DNA of 64,000 bases from Azospirillum canadense (GTDB lineage Bacteria; Pseudomonadota; Alphaproteobacteria; Azospirillales; Azospirillaceae), in the NCBI RefSeq assembly GCF_025961225.1, contig NZ_JAOQNG010000003.1, forward strand, positions 310,001 to 374,000, in the 5' to 3' direction. The translations under genes were made by a program, and so were the position numbers. The notes under the pieces were generated by a model, which had not been told where the DNA came from, did no database searches, and saw nothing but the letters and a program-made list of their open reading frames with translations. Positions 51,798 through 60,346 of this stretch are shown here, piece by piece (the stretch's first letter is position 1; each line of letters begins with the position of its first letter).

Positions 51798-52593
51798 GCT
51801 TGACCCCCTGCCCCAGGTAGGCGCGGATGACGTCCGGATCGTGCTGGATGGTTTCCGGCGTTCCTTCCGCGATGATGCGTCCGTGATTCAGCACGACGAC
51901 GGTGTCCGAGATGCCCATCACCATCTTCATATCGTGCTCCACGAGCAGGACGGTGACGCCGCGGTCGCGGATGCGCTTGACGACCCCGATGAATTCCTCG
52001 GTTTCCGAGGGATTGAGGCCGGCCGCCGGCTCGTCGAGCAGCAGCAGCTTGGGGGCCGCGGCGAGCGCGATGGCGATGCCCAGCAAGCGTTGCTCTCCGT
52101 AAGCGAGATTGCCGGCCATCTCGTCGGCACGGTTTTGCAAACCGACGAAGTCCAGGATCTCGGCCGCCTCCGCCTCCAGCCGGGCATCCTCGTCGCCAAC
52201 CCAGCGCGGGCGCAGCAGCGCTCCCCATGTTTCCGTGCGGCCACGCTGGTGCATGCCGGTCAGCACGTTGGACAGGACCGAGCATCCGCCGAAGATGCTG
52301 GTCCGCTGAAAGGTGCGGACCACCCCCAAGGCGGCGATGCGGTCGGGCGACAGGCGGGTCAGGTCGGTTCCATGGTAGAGGATTTTGCCCGCGGTGGGCT
52401 TGAGGAAGCCGGTGATGACGTTGAAGGCCGTCGTCTTGCCCGCGCCGTTGGGGCCGATGAGGCTGACGATGCTGCCTTCCGGAACGGCGAAGGTCATGCG
52501 GGAAATGGCGACGAGGCCACTGAAATGAACCGCGATGTCGCGCACCTCCAGCGCGACCGGCGGCGTGGCCGTGGCGGCAAGCTGGGCGCTCAT
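51784..52593 (-). CDS. livG: Branched-chain amino acid-type ABC transporter ATPase LivG
   Basis: ATG 52593 (MSAQLAATATPPVALEVRDI) with AAGGAG; 269 residues. Walker A is LIGPNGAGKTTAFNVITGF, signature LAYGEQRLLGIAIAL (variant of LSGGQ typical of LivG), Walker B KLLLLDEPAAGLNPSE and switch VLLVEHDMKMVM. A family-typical insert (HQRGRTETWGALLRPRWVGD) precedes the signature. The start overlaps the livM stop by 4 bp (ATGA), implying coupled translation. Confidence 0.95.
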   Translation of the reverse strand: MSAQLAATATPPVALEVRDIAVHFSGLVAISRMTFAVPEGSIVSLIGPNGAGKTTAFNVITGFLKPTAGKILYHGTDLTRLSPDRIAALGVVRTFQRTSIFGGCSVLSNVLTGMHQRGRTETWGALLRPRWVGDEDARLEAEAAEILDFVGLQNRADEMAGNLAYGEQRLLGIAIALAAAPKLLLLDEPAAGLNPSETEEFIGVVKRIRDRGVTVLLVEHDMKMVMGISDTVVVLNHGRIIAEGTPETIQHDPDVIRAYLGQGVKHAEA

Positions 52594-53642
52594 GACGAGG
52601 CTCCTTCGGTGATGCGCGGTGCCGTGGGCGTGCGGGCATCGTGCCGGGGGTGCTTCTTCTTCCGGGAGAACAGCTTGCCCACCGCCGGCACGATCCCCTG
52701 CGGCAGGAAGAAGATGATCACGATCATCACCGCGCCGTAGATGATCCACTGCACCTCGGGCCGTGCGACGTCGCGCAGGACCTCCGGCAGGAAGCCGAAC
52801 AGAAGGCCGCCGACCACCGGCCCGGCGAGCGTTCCCTTGCCGCCCGTGATGACCATGATCACCATGGTCACCGTGTAGATGAACATGAAGATGTCCGGAT
52901 CGACGATGCGGATGTAGTGGGTGTAGAGCCCACCCGCCGCACCCGCCATGCCGGCCGAGACCACGGTGGCGATGACCAGGTAGCGGGTGACGTTGATGCC
53001 GACCGAACGCGCCAGCGACTCGTTCTCGCGCAGCGCGATCAGCGCCCGGCCGACGCGCGACTGCACGAGGCGGTGGATGATGACGTAGCTCAGCACGCCC
53101 ACCGCCAGCACGAGCAGGTAATAGTGTTCCTTGCTGTAGAGCGGCACGAAGCCTTCCCCCGGCCACCAGACCGTCAACGGCGGGATGTTGTTCAGCGCCA
53201 TCGGGCCTTCGGTAAGGTCGACCCAGTTCAGCGCCACCATGCGCATGACCTGCGCGAAGCTGATGGTGACGATGACGAAGTAGGCGCCACGCACGCGGAA
53301 GGCCAGCCGGCCGATCAGCCACCCGAAGACCGCCGCCATCAGGATTCCGCCGAGGAAGGCGATCCACACCGGCTGCGGGTCCAGCACGAACGGCTCCGCC
53401 CCGCCGAGGTCGAGGTCGAAGCCCAGCGACAGCAGCGCGCTGGTGTAGGCCCCGATGCCGAAGAACGCCACGTGGCCGAGGCTGAGCTGGCCGGTGTAGC
53501 CCAGCAGCAGGTTCAGGCTCATCGCCGCGATGATGAAAATGCCGGTCGAGGTCAGGACGTAGAGGATGTACTGATCGTGCATCCACAAGGGCAGCACAGC
53601 CATGAACGCGACGAAAAGCCAGGGGAGCAGGCGAGCCGTCAT
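52590..53642 (-). CDS. livM: Branched-chain amino acid-type ABC transporter permease LivM
   Basis: ATG 53642 (MTARLLPWLFVAFMAVLPLW); 350 residues with about ten hydrophobic segments, including NLLLGYTGQLSLGHVAFFGI, the conserved GQxSLGHAxF signature, and the cytoplasmic loop RVGRALIALRENESLARSVG with the EAA-like motif that contacts the ATPases. The tail is basic (SRKKKHPRHDARTPTA). It overlaps livH and livG by 4 bp each. It forms the membrane channel with LivH. Confidence 0.95.
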   Translation of the reverse strand: MTARLLPWLFVAFMAVLPLWMHDQYILYVLTSTGIFIIAAMSLNLLLGYTGQLSLGHVAFFGIGAYTSALLSLGFDLDLGGAEPFVLDPQPVWIAFLGGILMAAVFGWLIGRLAFRVRGAYFVIVTISFAQVMRMVALNWVDLTEGPMALNNIPPLTVWWPGEGFVPLYSKEHYYLLVLAVGVLSYVIIHRLVQSRVGRALIALRENESLARSVGINVTRYLVIATVVSAGMAGAAGGLYTHYIRIVDPDIFMFIYTVTMVIMVITGGKGTLAGPVVGGLLFGFLPEVLRDVARPEVQWIIYGAVMIVIIFFLPQGIVPAVGKLFSRKKKHPRHDARTPTAPRITEGASS

Positions 53643-54511
53643 CCGATGCGCTCCTTTGCGGCAAAAAGGCCCTGCGGGCGGACCAGCAGCACGGCGATGA
53701 TCAGCAGAAAGCCCATGGCGTCGCGGTAGCCGGACGACAGGTAACCGGCACCGAACTCCTCGGCGAGCGCCAGGACGAAGCCGCCGATGGTGGCTCCCGG
53801 AATGTTGCCGAGGCCCCCCAGAATGACGATCGCGAAGGCCTTCAGCGCGACGAGGTCCCCCATGGTCGGCGTGACCACGAAGATGGGCCCCAGCAGCGCG
53901 CCAGCCACCGCCGCCAGGCCGGAGCCGATGGCGAAGGTCAGCGTGTACATCAGCCCGTTGTTGACCCCCATCAGCGCCGCCGTGTCCGGGTCCTGGAAGG
54001 TGGCGCGCATCGCGATGCCCAGCTTGGTGCGGTTGAGCAGCAGGTAGAAGACGACCAGCAGCACCACCGCGACCGCCAGCACGAACAGCCGGATCGGTCC
54101 GACCGACACCGGCCCGAGGACGACGGGTTCCGTGGGGAACGGGTTCGGCACGGACTTGGCGACGCCGCCCCACATCAGCTGCTCGCCCGCCTGCATGGCG
54201 ATGCCGGCGCCGATCATCACCAGCATGGTGGTGTCGATGTCGGCCCCTTTGAGCGGGCGGAGCAGCGCGAATTCGATCAGCGCACCGAGCGCCATGCCCA
54301 GCGTCGCAGCCAGCGCCAGCGAGGCGAAGAAGTTGAGACCGAACATCCCGGCCAGCATGAAGGCCATGTAGGCGCCGAAGGTGTACAGCTCACCGTGGGT
54401 GAAGTTCACCACCCGCATGATGCCGAAGATCAGCGTAAGCCCGATCCCCAGCAGCGCGTACGTGCCGCCAAGGATCACCGCGTTGGCCAGGTGTTGAAGG
54501 AATTCGGGCAC
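53639..54511 (-). CDS. livH: Branched-chain amino acid-type ABC transporter permease LivH
   Basis: ATG 54511 (MPEFLQHLANAVILGGTYAL); 290 residues with eight or so membrane segments. Signature motifs: GTYALLGIGLTLIFGIMRVV, NFTHGELYTFGAYMAFML, and RATFQDPDTAALMGVNNGLM, the EAA-like loop, then FVVTPTMGDLVALKAFAIVI. All conserved features of LivH are present. A strong stem-loop lies between it and the binding-protein gene upstream, which may set its lower expression. Confidence 0.95.
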   Translation of the reverse strand: MPEFLQHLANAVILGGTYALLGIGLTLIFGIMRVVNFTHGELYTFGAYMAFMLAGMFGLNFFASLALAATLGMALGALIEFALLRPLKGADIDTTMLVMIGAGIAMQAGEQLMWGGVAKSVPNPFPTEPVVLGPVSVGPIRLFVLAVAVVLLVVFYLLLNRTKLGIAMRATFQDPDTAALMGVNNGLMYTLTFAIGSGLAAVAGALLGPIFVVTPTMGDLVALKAFAIVILGGLGNIPGATIGGFVLALAEEFGAGYLSSGYRDAMGFLLIIAVLLVRPQGLFAAKERIG

Positions 54512-54527
54512 GGGCGTCTCCGTTGTT

Positions 54528-54553
54528 CCTCCCCCGGCCGGGACCGGGGGAGG
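54528..54553 (-). terminator. Intercistronic stem-loop, probable attenuator
   Basis: CCTCCCCCGG at 54528-54537 pairs with CCGGGGGAGG at 54544-54553 around 6 bases. No U-run follows, so it is more likely a partial terminator or RNA-stabilising hairpin lowering permease and ATPase output relative to the binding proteins. Confidence 0.55.
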
Positions 54554-54562
54554 GCTGGGGCC

Positions 54563-55717
54563 TTACGGCAGCGTCACCTTTCCGTCCTTCACCTGGACGA
54601 TGTAGATGTTCGGCTGGTTCTGGCCGCTTTCCTTGCCGGCCGGGCCTTCCTTGGTGAAGGAGACGTTGCCGTTGACGCCGCTGATCTTGGTGGTCCACAG
54701 CGCGTCGCGGATCGCCTTCGGTTCGGCCTTTCCGGCGCCCTTGATGGCCTCGGCGATGGTCAGGATGCCGTCGTAGCCGCGGAAACCCTCGGTCAGGCCG
54801 GCGAAGTCGTAGCCCTTTTTGTTCCAGGCGTCGACGAAGGCCTTGGCGACGTCCGGATTGGTGGCCTTCTCCGGGAACCAGGGGGCGAAGAACAGGATGT
54901 GATAGCTGTTGTTGGCGGCGTCGCCGGCCTGGGCGATGAGCTGGTCGGGCGAGGACGAGCCGCCAGTGGTGATGATGCGCTGTGGCAGGCGCTGCTCGGC
55001 CGCCTGCTTCAGGACCAGCGTGATCTGCTCCACGCCGGTGGTGACGAACAGCGTGTCGCCGCCGGACTGCTTGATGCTGGCGAGCTGAGCCGACAGGTCG
55101 GTCGCCTCCGGCGCCATCGTTTCGACGACACCGACCTTGATGCCCTTGCTCTCCAACATCTTCCGGAATTCGTCGGACGCGCCGCGGCCGAAATCATTGT
55201 TCACGGCCAGGAAGTCGGCTCTCTTGATCGGCGGGTTGAATTGGCTCAGCTTCTCGCCGAACGCCTTGGCTTCCATGGCGGACGTCGGTGCGATGCGGAA
55301 GACCCACGGGTTGCCCGACGTGGTGATCTTACCGGAGGAGGAGGTCTCGACCACCATCGGTACGCTGTATTCCACCAGCTTCGGCATCACCGCCAAGGTC
55401 AGGGTGGAACTCCACGCCCCCATCATGACCGGCACCTTGTCGCGGACGATCAGCTTTTCCGCCGCGGCGACGGCCTCCTTGGGGTTGCTCTTGTTGTCCT
55501 CGATGACCAGCTCGATCTTCTTGCCGAGCACGCCGCCCTTCGCGTTCAGCACCTCCTCGGCGATGCGTGCGCCGTTGGTGACGTAGGTGCCGCTGGCCGC
55601 GACAGCGCCGGTCAGCGGCTCGTCGACGCCGATCTTGATGGTGTCCTGCGCGAAGGCCGCACCGGCCCCGAGCAGTGCGACCGCGGTCACGGCCACGACG
55701 TTTAGCGTTTTCACCAT
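54563..55717 (-). CDS. Periplasmic branched-chain-type binding protein, copy 2
   Basis: ATG 55717 with a strong site (GGAGGGAGGA). A signal peptide of about 23 residues (MVKTLNVVAVTAVALLGAGA with AFA-QD cleavage) precedes a type I periplasmic binding fold (Peripla_BP_6). Recognisable parts are IKIGVDEPLTGAVAASGTYV, NKSNPKEAVAAAEKLIVRDK, MMGAWSSTLTLAVMPKLVEY and VFRIAPTSAMEAKAFGEKLS. It is about 80 percent identical to the neighbouring copy by eye, but differs in the ligand-facing stretches. 384 residues, normal length. The ligand need not be a branched-chain amino acid; many relatives bind amides, aromatics or other N-compounds. Confidence 0.93.
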   Translation of the reverse strand: MVKTLNVVAVTAVALLGAGAAFAQDTIKIGVDEPLTGAVAASGTYVTNGARIAEEVLNAKGGVLGKKIELVIEDNKSNPKEAVAAAEKLIVRDKVPVMMGAWSSTLTLAVMPKLVEYSVPMVVETSSSGKITTSGNPWVFRIAPTSAMEAKAFGEKLSQFNPPIKRADFLAVNNDFGRGASDEFRKMLESKGIKVGVVETMAPEATDLSAQLASIKQSGGDTLFVTTGVEQITLVLKQAAEQRLPQRIITTGGSSSPDQLIAQAGDAANNSYHILFFAPWFPEKATNPDVAKAFVDAWNKKGYDFAGLTEGFRGYDGILTIAEAIKGAGKAEPKAIRDALWTTKISGVNGNVSFTKEGPAGKESGQNQPNIYIVQVKDGKVTLP

Positions 55718-55852
55718 TCCTCCCTCCTTCTCCCTGAACGATCGGCCTGAACGATCGGAACGATCACGCGCCCTGGAGAGCTTGCGGCCGCTCCTTCACC
55801 CCATTCGAAGGGGCCGGGCGTGCTCGATCACGGCATGTCCATTCTGCCGTTC

Positions 55853-57010
55853 CTACGGCATGGTCACTTTGCCGTTCTTGATTTGCACGATGTAGACGTT
55901 GGCTTCGTTCTGGCCGCTTTCCTTGCCGGCCGGCCCCTGCTTGACGAAGGCGATGTCGCCGTTGACACCCTTCAGCTTGACCTTCCACAGCGCGTCGCGG
56001 ATCGCCTGCGGCTCGGCCTTGCCGGCGATCCTGATGGCCTCGGCGATGGTCCGGATGCCGTCGTAGCCGCGGTAGCCCTCGGTCAGGCCGGCGAAGTCGT
56101 AGCCCTTCTTGTTCCAAGCGTCGACGAAGGCCTTGGCGACCTCGGGGTTGGTGGCCTTCTCCGGGAACCAGGGGGCGAAGAACAGGGTGAAGTAGTTGTT
56201 GTTGGCGGCGTCGCCGGCCTGGGCGATGAGCTGGTCGGGCGAGGACGAGCCGCCGTTCGTGATGATCCGGTGCGGCAGGCGCAGTTCGGCCGCTTGCCTC
56301 AGGACCAGCGTGATCTGCTCCACGCCGGTGGTGACGAACAGCGTGTCGCCGCCGGACTGCTTGATGCCGGCGAGCTGCGCCGACAGGTCGGTCGCCTCCG
56401 GCGCCATGTATTCCGTAGCGCCGATCTTGACGCCTTTCGATTCCAGCATCTTGCGGAACTCCTCCGCCGAGCCGCGGCCGAAATCGTTGTTCACGGCCAG
56501 GAAGTCGGCCTTCTTGATCGGCGGATCGAACTGGCTCAGCTTTTCCGCGAAGGACTTGGCCTCCATGGCCGAGGTCGGCGCGATGCGGAAAACCCACGGG
56601 TTGCCCGACGTGGTGATCTTTGTGGAGGACGAGGTCTCCACCACCATCGGCACACTGTACTCCATCAGTTTCGGCATGACGGACAGCGTGAAGGTCGAAC
56701 TCCACGCCCCCATCAGCACGGGCACCTTGTCGCGGACGATCAGCTTCTCGGCTGCGGAGACGGTTTCCTTGGGGTTGCTTTTGTTGTCCTCGATGATCAG
56801 CTCGATCTTCTGGCCGAGCACGCCGCCTTCGGCGTTGATCGTCTCCTCAGCGACGCGCGCACCATTCGCAACGTAATTGCCGTTCGCCGCGACGGCGCCG
56901 GTCAGCGGCTCGTTGACGCCAATCCGTATGGTGTCCTGCGCGAAGGCCGCTCCGGCCCCGAGAATGACGAGGGCAGCCCCGAGCGCGCAGCCCGGTGTCG
57001 TCAGCACCAT
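55853..57010 (-). CDS. Periplasmic branched-chain-type binding protein, copy 1
   Basis: ATG 57010 (MVLTTPGCALGAALVILGAG) with a strong site (GGGGGGAGGGAG) is preferred over an in-frame ATG at 57064, giving a clean signal peptide cut before QDTIRIGVNEPLTG. 385 residues of the same fold as its tandem partner. It differs at ligand-site positions (for example NGNYVANGARVAEE, STKITTSGNPWVFRIAPTSA). It lies 28 bp after the sdaA stop, so uptake and catabolism are cotranscribed. Two binding proteins for one permease suggest two related ligands or a dosage effect. Confidence 0.93.
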   Translation of the reverse strand: MVLTTPGCALGAALVILGAGAAFAQDTIRIGVNEPLTGAVAANGNYVANGARVAEETINAEGGVLGQKIELIIEDNKSNPKETVSAAEKLIVRDKVPVLMGAWSSTFTLSVMPKLMEYSVPMVVETSSSTKITTSGNPWVFRIAPTSAMEAKSFAEKLSQFDPPIKKADFLAVNNDFGRGSAEEFRKMLESKGVKIGATEYMAPEATDLSAQLAGIKQSGGDTLFVTTGVEQITLVLRQAAELRLPHRIITNGGSSSPDQLIAQAGDAANNNYFTLFFAPWFPEKATNPEVAKAFVDAWNKKGYDFAGLTEGYRGYDGIRTIAEAIRIAGKAEPQAIRDALWKVKLKGVNGDIAFVKQGPAGKESGQNEANVYIVQIKNGKVTMP

Positions 57011-57038
57011 CTCCCTCCCCCCTTCGCTTGGTCGGTGG

Positions 57039-58406
57039 TCAGCACTCGACCACGTTGACGGCAAGGCCGCCGAGGCTTGTCTCCTTGTATTTCGTCTGCA
57101 TGTCGCGCCCGGTCTCCCGCATGGTGCGGATGGCGCAGTCGAGCGACACGTAGTGGTGCCCGTCCCCTTTCAGGGCCAGCGATGCGGCGCTGATCGCCTT
57201 CACCGCTCCCATGGCGTTGCGTTCGATGCAGGGGATCTGCACCAGCCCGCCGACCGGGTCGCAGGTCATGCCGAGGTGATGTTCGAGCGCGATCTCCGCC
57301 GCGTTCTCCACCTGAGCCGGCGTCCCGCCGAGCACCGCCGCCAGCCCCGCCGCCGCCATCGACGCGGCGACGCCCACCTCGCCCTGGCAGCCCACCTCGG
57401 CACCGGAAATCGAGGCGTTCATCTTCGCCAGGATGCCCACCGCCGCCGCGGTCAGCAGAAACGTGAAGGCGGTCGCCTCGTCTTCCTCGCCGTAGAAGCG
57501 GCGATGGTATTCCATCACGGCGGGGACGATGCCGGCGGCACCGTTGGTCGGCGCGGTGACGACCTTGCCGCCGGCCGCGTTCTCCTCGTTCACCGCGATG
57601 GCGAACAGACTGACCCAATCAAAGGCCTCGTGCGGCGCCACCGCGTTGCTGCCGCGCCCGTTCTCCAGCTTCCGGCGCAGCGACGGCGCGCGGCGGCGCA
57701 CCTTGAACGGCCCGGGAAGTTCGCCATCCGTCCGGCAACCGCGGTCGATGCAGGCCCGCATGGTGGCGATCACGCGCCGCAGATGCTCGTCCACAGCCCC
57801 GGGGCCGTGCATCGCCTCCTCGTTGGCGCGCACCAGTTCGGCGATGGACAGGCCGTGCGCCTGCGCCAGCGCCACCAGATCCGCCGCGTTGGCGAAGGGG
57901 AAGGGAACGGACACGGTCGGCCCTTCCTCCCCGGATTCTTCGCCGGTGACGATGAAGCCCCCGCCGATCGAATAGTAATCGTGCACGGCCAGTTCCCGGC
58001 CGTCGCCGTCGAAGGCGTGGAAGCGCATGCCGTTGGAATGGACGGGCAGCACCTCGCCCATGTTGAAACACAGGTCGCGGCCTTCGTCGAACGCGACGTC
58101 CCGGACCCCGCCGAGCGCGAGCCGGCCGTCGGCGCGGATGCGCAGCAGAAGAGGCGCCACCGCGTCGGGATCCACCGTTTCGGGCCGCTGCCCGGCGAGG
58201 CCGAGCAGAACCGCCGTGTCGGAGCCGTGCCCCCTCCCAGTCAGCGCCAGCGAGCCGTACAGCTCCACCAGAACCCGCCGGACGTCCCCGAGCCTCTTCC
58301 CGGCCGCCAACGCCTCCAAGAAGCGCAGGGCAGCCTTCATCGGACCGACCGTGTGCGAGCTGGAGGGGCCGATTCCGATCTTGAAGAGGTCGAGGGCGCT
58401 GATCAT
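57039..58406 (-). CDS. sdaA: L-serine ammonia-lyase (iron-sulfur, single chain)
   Basis: ATG 58406 (MISALDLFKIGIGPSSSHTV) overlaps the coxG-like stop (ATGA). 455 residues, the usual single-chain SdaA. The N-terminal beta domain holds SSSHTVGPMKAA; the catalytic alpha domain holds APTNGAAGIVPAV and SISGAEVGCQGEVG with the first cluster cysteine, GMTCDPVGGLVQIPCIERNA with the other two, and a C-terminal VVEC whose tail cysteine occupies the site in the resting enzyme. Reaction: L-serine to pyruvate and ammonia with a 4Fe-4S Lewis-acid cluster. Its place inside a molybdenum-hydroxylase and transporter operon suggests the pathway ends in serine or a serine-like acid. Confidence 0.93.
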   Translation of the reverse strand: MISALDLFKIGIGPSSSHTVGPMKAALRFLEALAAGKRLGDVRRVLVELYGSLALTGRGHGSDTAVLLGLAGQRPETVDPDAVAPLLLRIRADGRLALGGVRDVAFDEGRDLCFNMGEVLPVHSNGMRFHAFDGDGRELAVHDYYSIGGGFIVTGEESGEEGPTVSVPFPFANAADLVALAQAHGLSIAELVRANEEAMHGPGAVDEHLRRVIATMRACIDRGCRTDGELPGPFKVRRRAPSLRRKLENGRGSNAVAPHEAFDWVSLFAIAVNEENAAGGKVVTAPTNGAAGIVPAVMEYHRRFYGEEDEATAFTFLLTAAAVGILAKMNASISGAEVGCQGEVGVAASMAAAGLAAVLGGTPAQVENAAEIALEHHLGMTCDPVGGLVQIPCIERNAMGAVKAISAASLALKGDGHHYVSLDCAIRTMRETGRDMQTKYKETSLGGLAVNVVEC

Positions 58407-59044
58407 GCCGCAGAGCCCTTCCGCCTGAACACGCCGGACAGCACGCTCTTCACCCAATCCCGAACGACGGCCCAGAGGAGCGCTCTGGCGTTCAGCGCCC
58501 GCGCCGGCTCGGGGGACGGCGCCTCGACCGGCGACGCCGAAACCGGCGGCGAACCGGCGGCCGGCACGTCGGGGCCGGAAGCCGCGGCCGGGGCCTCGGC
58601 GGCGAGCCGGGCTTCCAGGTTGCGGGCGAAGTCCGCGGTCAGGCGTTGGGCGATCTCCTGCACGATGGCGCCGCGGCTGAACTGGGCCAGCGTGCCGGTC
58701 AGGGTGAAGTCCACGGACAGGGTGACGCGCGTCGCCCCACCCTCCTCCACCGCCGCGAAGGTCACATCCGCCTTGGTGCGGGAGTTGTTCTTCTGGTCGC
58801 GCCCTTCGCCGTGGATGGTCCCGGTGTGGGTGGCCTCGTCCATGGACAGTTCGCCTTCGCCGGCGAAGGCGGCGGTGATCGGGCCGAGCTTGACCTTCAT
58901 CTGGCCGAACAGCTTGCCGCTTTCCGGTGGCTTGGTCAGCGACGCGCCGGGCATGCAGCCGATCACCCGCTCGACGTTGCCGAGCGCCTGCCAGACACGC
59001 TCGCGCGGGAAATTGACAGTGAAGCTTTGCGCGATCTGCGGCAT
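58403..59044 (-). CDS. CoxG-like carbon monoxide dehydrogenase subunit G family protein
   Basis: ATG 59044 (MPQIAQSFTVNFPRERVWQA). Residues about 1-150 are a CoxG/SRPBCC START-like domain with the signature NVERVIGCMPGASLTKPPES and KLGPITAAFAGEGELSMDEA, followed by a Pro/Ala-rich linker and a short C-terminal hydrophobic-basic helix (ALLWAVVRDWVKSVLSGVFR) that may anchor it to the membrane. CoxG proteins recruit molybdenum hydroxylases to the membrane or quinone pool. It sits 4 bp after coxS-like and overlaps sdaA. Confidence 0.88.
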   Translation of the reverse strand: MPQIAQSFTVNFPRERVWQALGNVERVIGCMPGASLTKPPESGKLFGQMKVKLGPITAAFAGEGELSMDEATHTGTIHGEGRDQKNNSRTKADVTFAAVEEGGATRVTLSVDFTLTGTLAQFSRGAIVQEIAQRLTADFARNLEARLAAEAPAAASGPDVPAAGSPPVSASPVEAPSPEPARALNARALLWAVVRDWVKSVLSGVFRRKGSAA

Positions 59045-59048
59045 CGGG

Positions 59049-59534
59049 CTACTCCGCGGCCGTCTTGCGGGCGTCGAGCACCCGCCGGATGGCGTTGACA
59101 ATTCCCACGTAGCCGGTGCAGCGGCAGAGATTGCCGCTCATCTCCACGCGGATCTGGTTGTCGTCGGCGGTCGGCCGGCGCAGCACCACGTCGCGCGCCG
59201 AGACCAGCATCCCCGGCGTGCAGAAACCGCACTGCAGCCCGTGTTCGGTCGAAAAGGCCTCGCGCAGGTCCGCGGCCACCGGGTCGCCGTCCAGCCCCTC
59301 CACCGTGGTCACCGCATGGCCGTCGCAGGCCACCGCCAGCGTGATGCAGGACCGCGCCGGCTCGCCGTCGATCAGGATCGTGCAGGCGCCGCACACGCCG
59401 TGTTCGCAGCCCAGGTGCGTGCCCGTCAGCAGCTGCCGCTCGCGCAGAAAATCGGCCAGATGCGTGCGCGGCTCCACCGCGGCGGTCACCGCCTTGCCGT
59501 TCACCGTCAGCGTGATCGTCTTGGAATGCGTCAT
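59049..59534 (-). CDS. Molybdenum hydroxylase 2Fe-2S subunit (CoxS/XdhC-like)
   Basis: ATG 59534 (MTHSKTITLTVNGKAVTAAV). 161 residues, with a plant-type cluster in the N-terminal half (CEHGVCGACTILIDGEPARSC) and a second 2Fe-2S cluster in the C-terminal helical half (QCGFCTPGMLVSARD, LCRCTGYVGIVNAIRRVLD). All eight cysteines are present. It passes electrons from the molybdenum site to FAD. Overlaps the FAD-subunit gene by 4 bp. Confidence 0.95.
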   Translation of the reverse strand: MTHSKTITLTVNGKAVTAAVEPRTHLADFLRERQLLTGTHLGCEHGVCGACTILIDGEPARSCITLAVACDGHAVTTVEGLDGDPVAADLREAFSTEHGLQCGFCTPGMLVSARDVVLRRPTADDNQIRVEMSGNLCRCTGYVGIVNAIRRVLDARKTAAE

Positions 59535-60346
59535 GCCGTCACCTGCGCGATGGCGCGCTTCAGCGCGACCGTGTGGGTGTTGACCTCGAAGGCGTCGCCG
59601 CCGATCGGCGTGCCGGCCAGCAGGTCGGCGATCCGCTCTGGACGGCAGCCGTTGCCGTGGATCACCTCCGGGTCGTCGACGACCACAGGCCGGCCCGATG
59701 CCGCGGCGATCACCGCCCGGCTCACCCCGCGCGCCGGATCGACCAGCACGGCGCCGGTGGCGTGCGAGAACTCGCCGGCCTTGCGGCAGACCTTGTAGTA
59801 GCCCCAGCGTGCGCGCTCGGAGAGCGCCGGCACGCGGAACTCGGCGATGATCTCGCCCGGCTGCAGGTCGGTCTCGAAGACACCGAGCACGAAATCGGAA
59901 ACCGGCACGGCGCGCCGCCCGGCGGGGCCGGCGACCACCACGTCGGCGCCGAGCGCCGTCAGCGTGGCGATCCAGTCGGCGGCCGGGTCGGCGTGCGCCA
60001 CGCTGCCGCCGATGGTGCCGCGGTTGCGCACGGCCCGGTAGGCGATGCCCGCCGCCACCGCCGGCAGAACGCCACGCGTCGCGTCGTCGTAGTCGCCGTC
60101 TTCCAGACGGGCGTGCGTCACGCAGGCGCCGATCCGCAGCGTCCCGTCCTCCCGGCGAATCTGCCGCAGCTCGGCGATGTGCGTGATGTCCACCAGCAGG
60201 TCGGGTTGCGCCAGCCGAAGGTTCAGCATCGGCCCGAGCGACTGGGCGCCGGCCACCGCCCGCGCGCTGACGTCGTCGCGGGCCAGCAGCTCCAGCGCAT
60301 GGTCCAGCGCGGTGGGCCGCTCGTAGTCGAAGCCGACGGCTTTCAT
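59531..60346 (-). CDS. Molybdenum hydroxylase FAD subunit (CoxM-like)
   Basis: ATG 60346 (MKAVGFDYERPTALDHALEL). 271 residues of the FAD-binding family: AVAGAQSLGPMLNLRLAQPD (pyrophosphate loop AGGQSLxPMLNxR variant), RAVRNRGTIGGSVAHADPAA (second FAD loop), and RWGYYKVCRKAGEFSHATGA. The first glycine pair of the usual AGGQS is AGAQS here. Oxidises the iron-sulfur subunit and passes electrons on. Overlaps both neighbours by 4 bp. Confidence 0.94.
   Translation of the reverse strand: MKAVGFDYERPTALDHALELLARDDVSARAVAGAQSLGPMLNLRLAQPDLLVDITHIAELRQIRREDGTLRIGACVTHARLEDGDYDDATRGVLPAVAAGIAYRAVRNRGTIGGSVAHADPAADWIATLTALGADVVVAGPAGRRAVPVSDFVLGVFETDLQPGEIIAEFRVPALSERARWGYYKVCRKAGEFSHATGAVLVDPARGVSRAVIAAASGRPVVVDDPEVIHGNGCRPERIADLLAGTPIGGDAFEVNTHTVALKRAIAQVTA

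Noticed and set aside
56877..59798. 973-codon plus-strand frame opposite sdaA and the Mo-hydroxylase genes
   Set aside because: Antisense shadow of four well-supported genes; His/Arg/Pro-rich with no domains.
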